From: an uncultured Lachnospiraceae bacterium
GTDB lineage: Bacteria > Bacillota > Clostridia > Lachnospirales > Lachnospiraceae
DNA: 5,719 nt
Assembly: GCA_910579325.1 (NCBI GenBank)
Contig: CAJTTU010000093.1
Span: 8,517 to 14,235 of the forward strand
Direction: 5' to 3'
Positions 5,641 through 5,719 of this stretch are shown here, one piece after another; position 1 is the first letter of the stretch; each line of letters opens with the position of its first letter. The notes under the pieces are model-generated. The model saw only the letters and a program-made list of their open reading frames with translations, searched no databases and had not been told where the DNA came from. The translations under genes and the position numbers were made by a program.

Positions 5641-5663
5641 ATTGTCTGAACAGCAATCTTTTT
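5641..5663 (+). terminator. Weak candidate terminator after the Smr gene
   Basis: ATTG (5641-5644) can pair with CAAT (5654-5657), and CT/AG inside it, with a bulged T, and a run of five T follows (5659-5663). The stem is short and AT-rich. A second weak option is the A-rich stretch at 5685-5691 before eight T at 5697-5704. The rest of 5600-5719 holds no gene. Confidence 0.25.
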
Positions 5664-5701
5664 GGGGAATGTTCAAAATGCCGAAAGAAAATCCGATTTT
5701 T

Positions 5702-5719
5702 TTTACAAAATTGTGCACA
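5702..5719 (+). promoter_or_regulatory. Possible start of a promoter cut by the window edge
   Basis: TTTACA (5702-5707) resembles a -35, and the following AAAATTGTG (5707-5715) is identical to 4327-4335, just before the -10 of the patatin gene. A -10 would fall past the window end, so this cannot be confirmed. Confidence 0.25.

Overview
The window looks like chromosomal DNA from a clostridial Firmicute, most probably a Lachnospiraceae-type gut anaerobe. The reasons are a moderate GC content with AT-rich intergenic gaps, strong AGGAG-type ribosome binding sites, use of TTG and GTG starts beside ATG, a Gram-positive-style lipoprotein solute-binding protein, and a stand-alone Smr protein. This placement is inference from style, not from a marker gene.

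Layout. From 1 to 4199 everything is on the minus strand. Read in the direction of transcription: an SGNH/GDSL esterase (4199-3564, TTG start), a 203-base gap with a good promoter, then an ABC importer operon of the oligopeptide/dipeptide/nickel (Opp/Dpp/Nik) class. That operon is a solute-binding lipoprotein (3360-1687), a 75-base spacer with a strong hairpin, permease B (1611-619, GTG start), and permease C (from 622, overlapping permease B by ATGA). Permease C runs off the window edge; the ATPase genes expected after it are not visible. From 4200 to 4407 lies a divergent promoter region. On the plus strand follow a YjjU-type patatin-like phospholipase (4408-5256) and, after a 91-base GC-rich leader, a small Smr-domain protein (5348-5599). 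The last 120 bases hold no gene.

How the genes work together. The binding protein captures a solute outside the membrane and hands it to the heterodimeric permease; the ligand (peptide, nickel or metallophore complex, or other) cannot be read from sequence alone. The esterase and the patatin are unrelated serine hydrolases transcribed back to back from a shared region that contains CTGTC/GACAG inverted repeats, so common control is plausible. The Smr protein appears to be an independent or read-through gene.

No mobile element, CRISPR array, rRNA or tRNA was seen, and no gap longer than 300 bases is without a gene. I found no wholly new system. The most interesting points are regulatory: the divergent operator-like repeats, the tandem repeat on the transporter promoter, the intercistronic hairpin and the structured smr leader.
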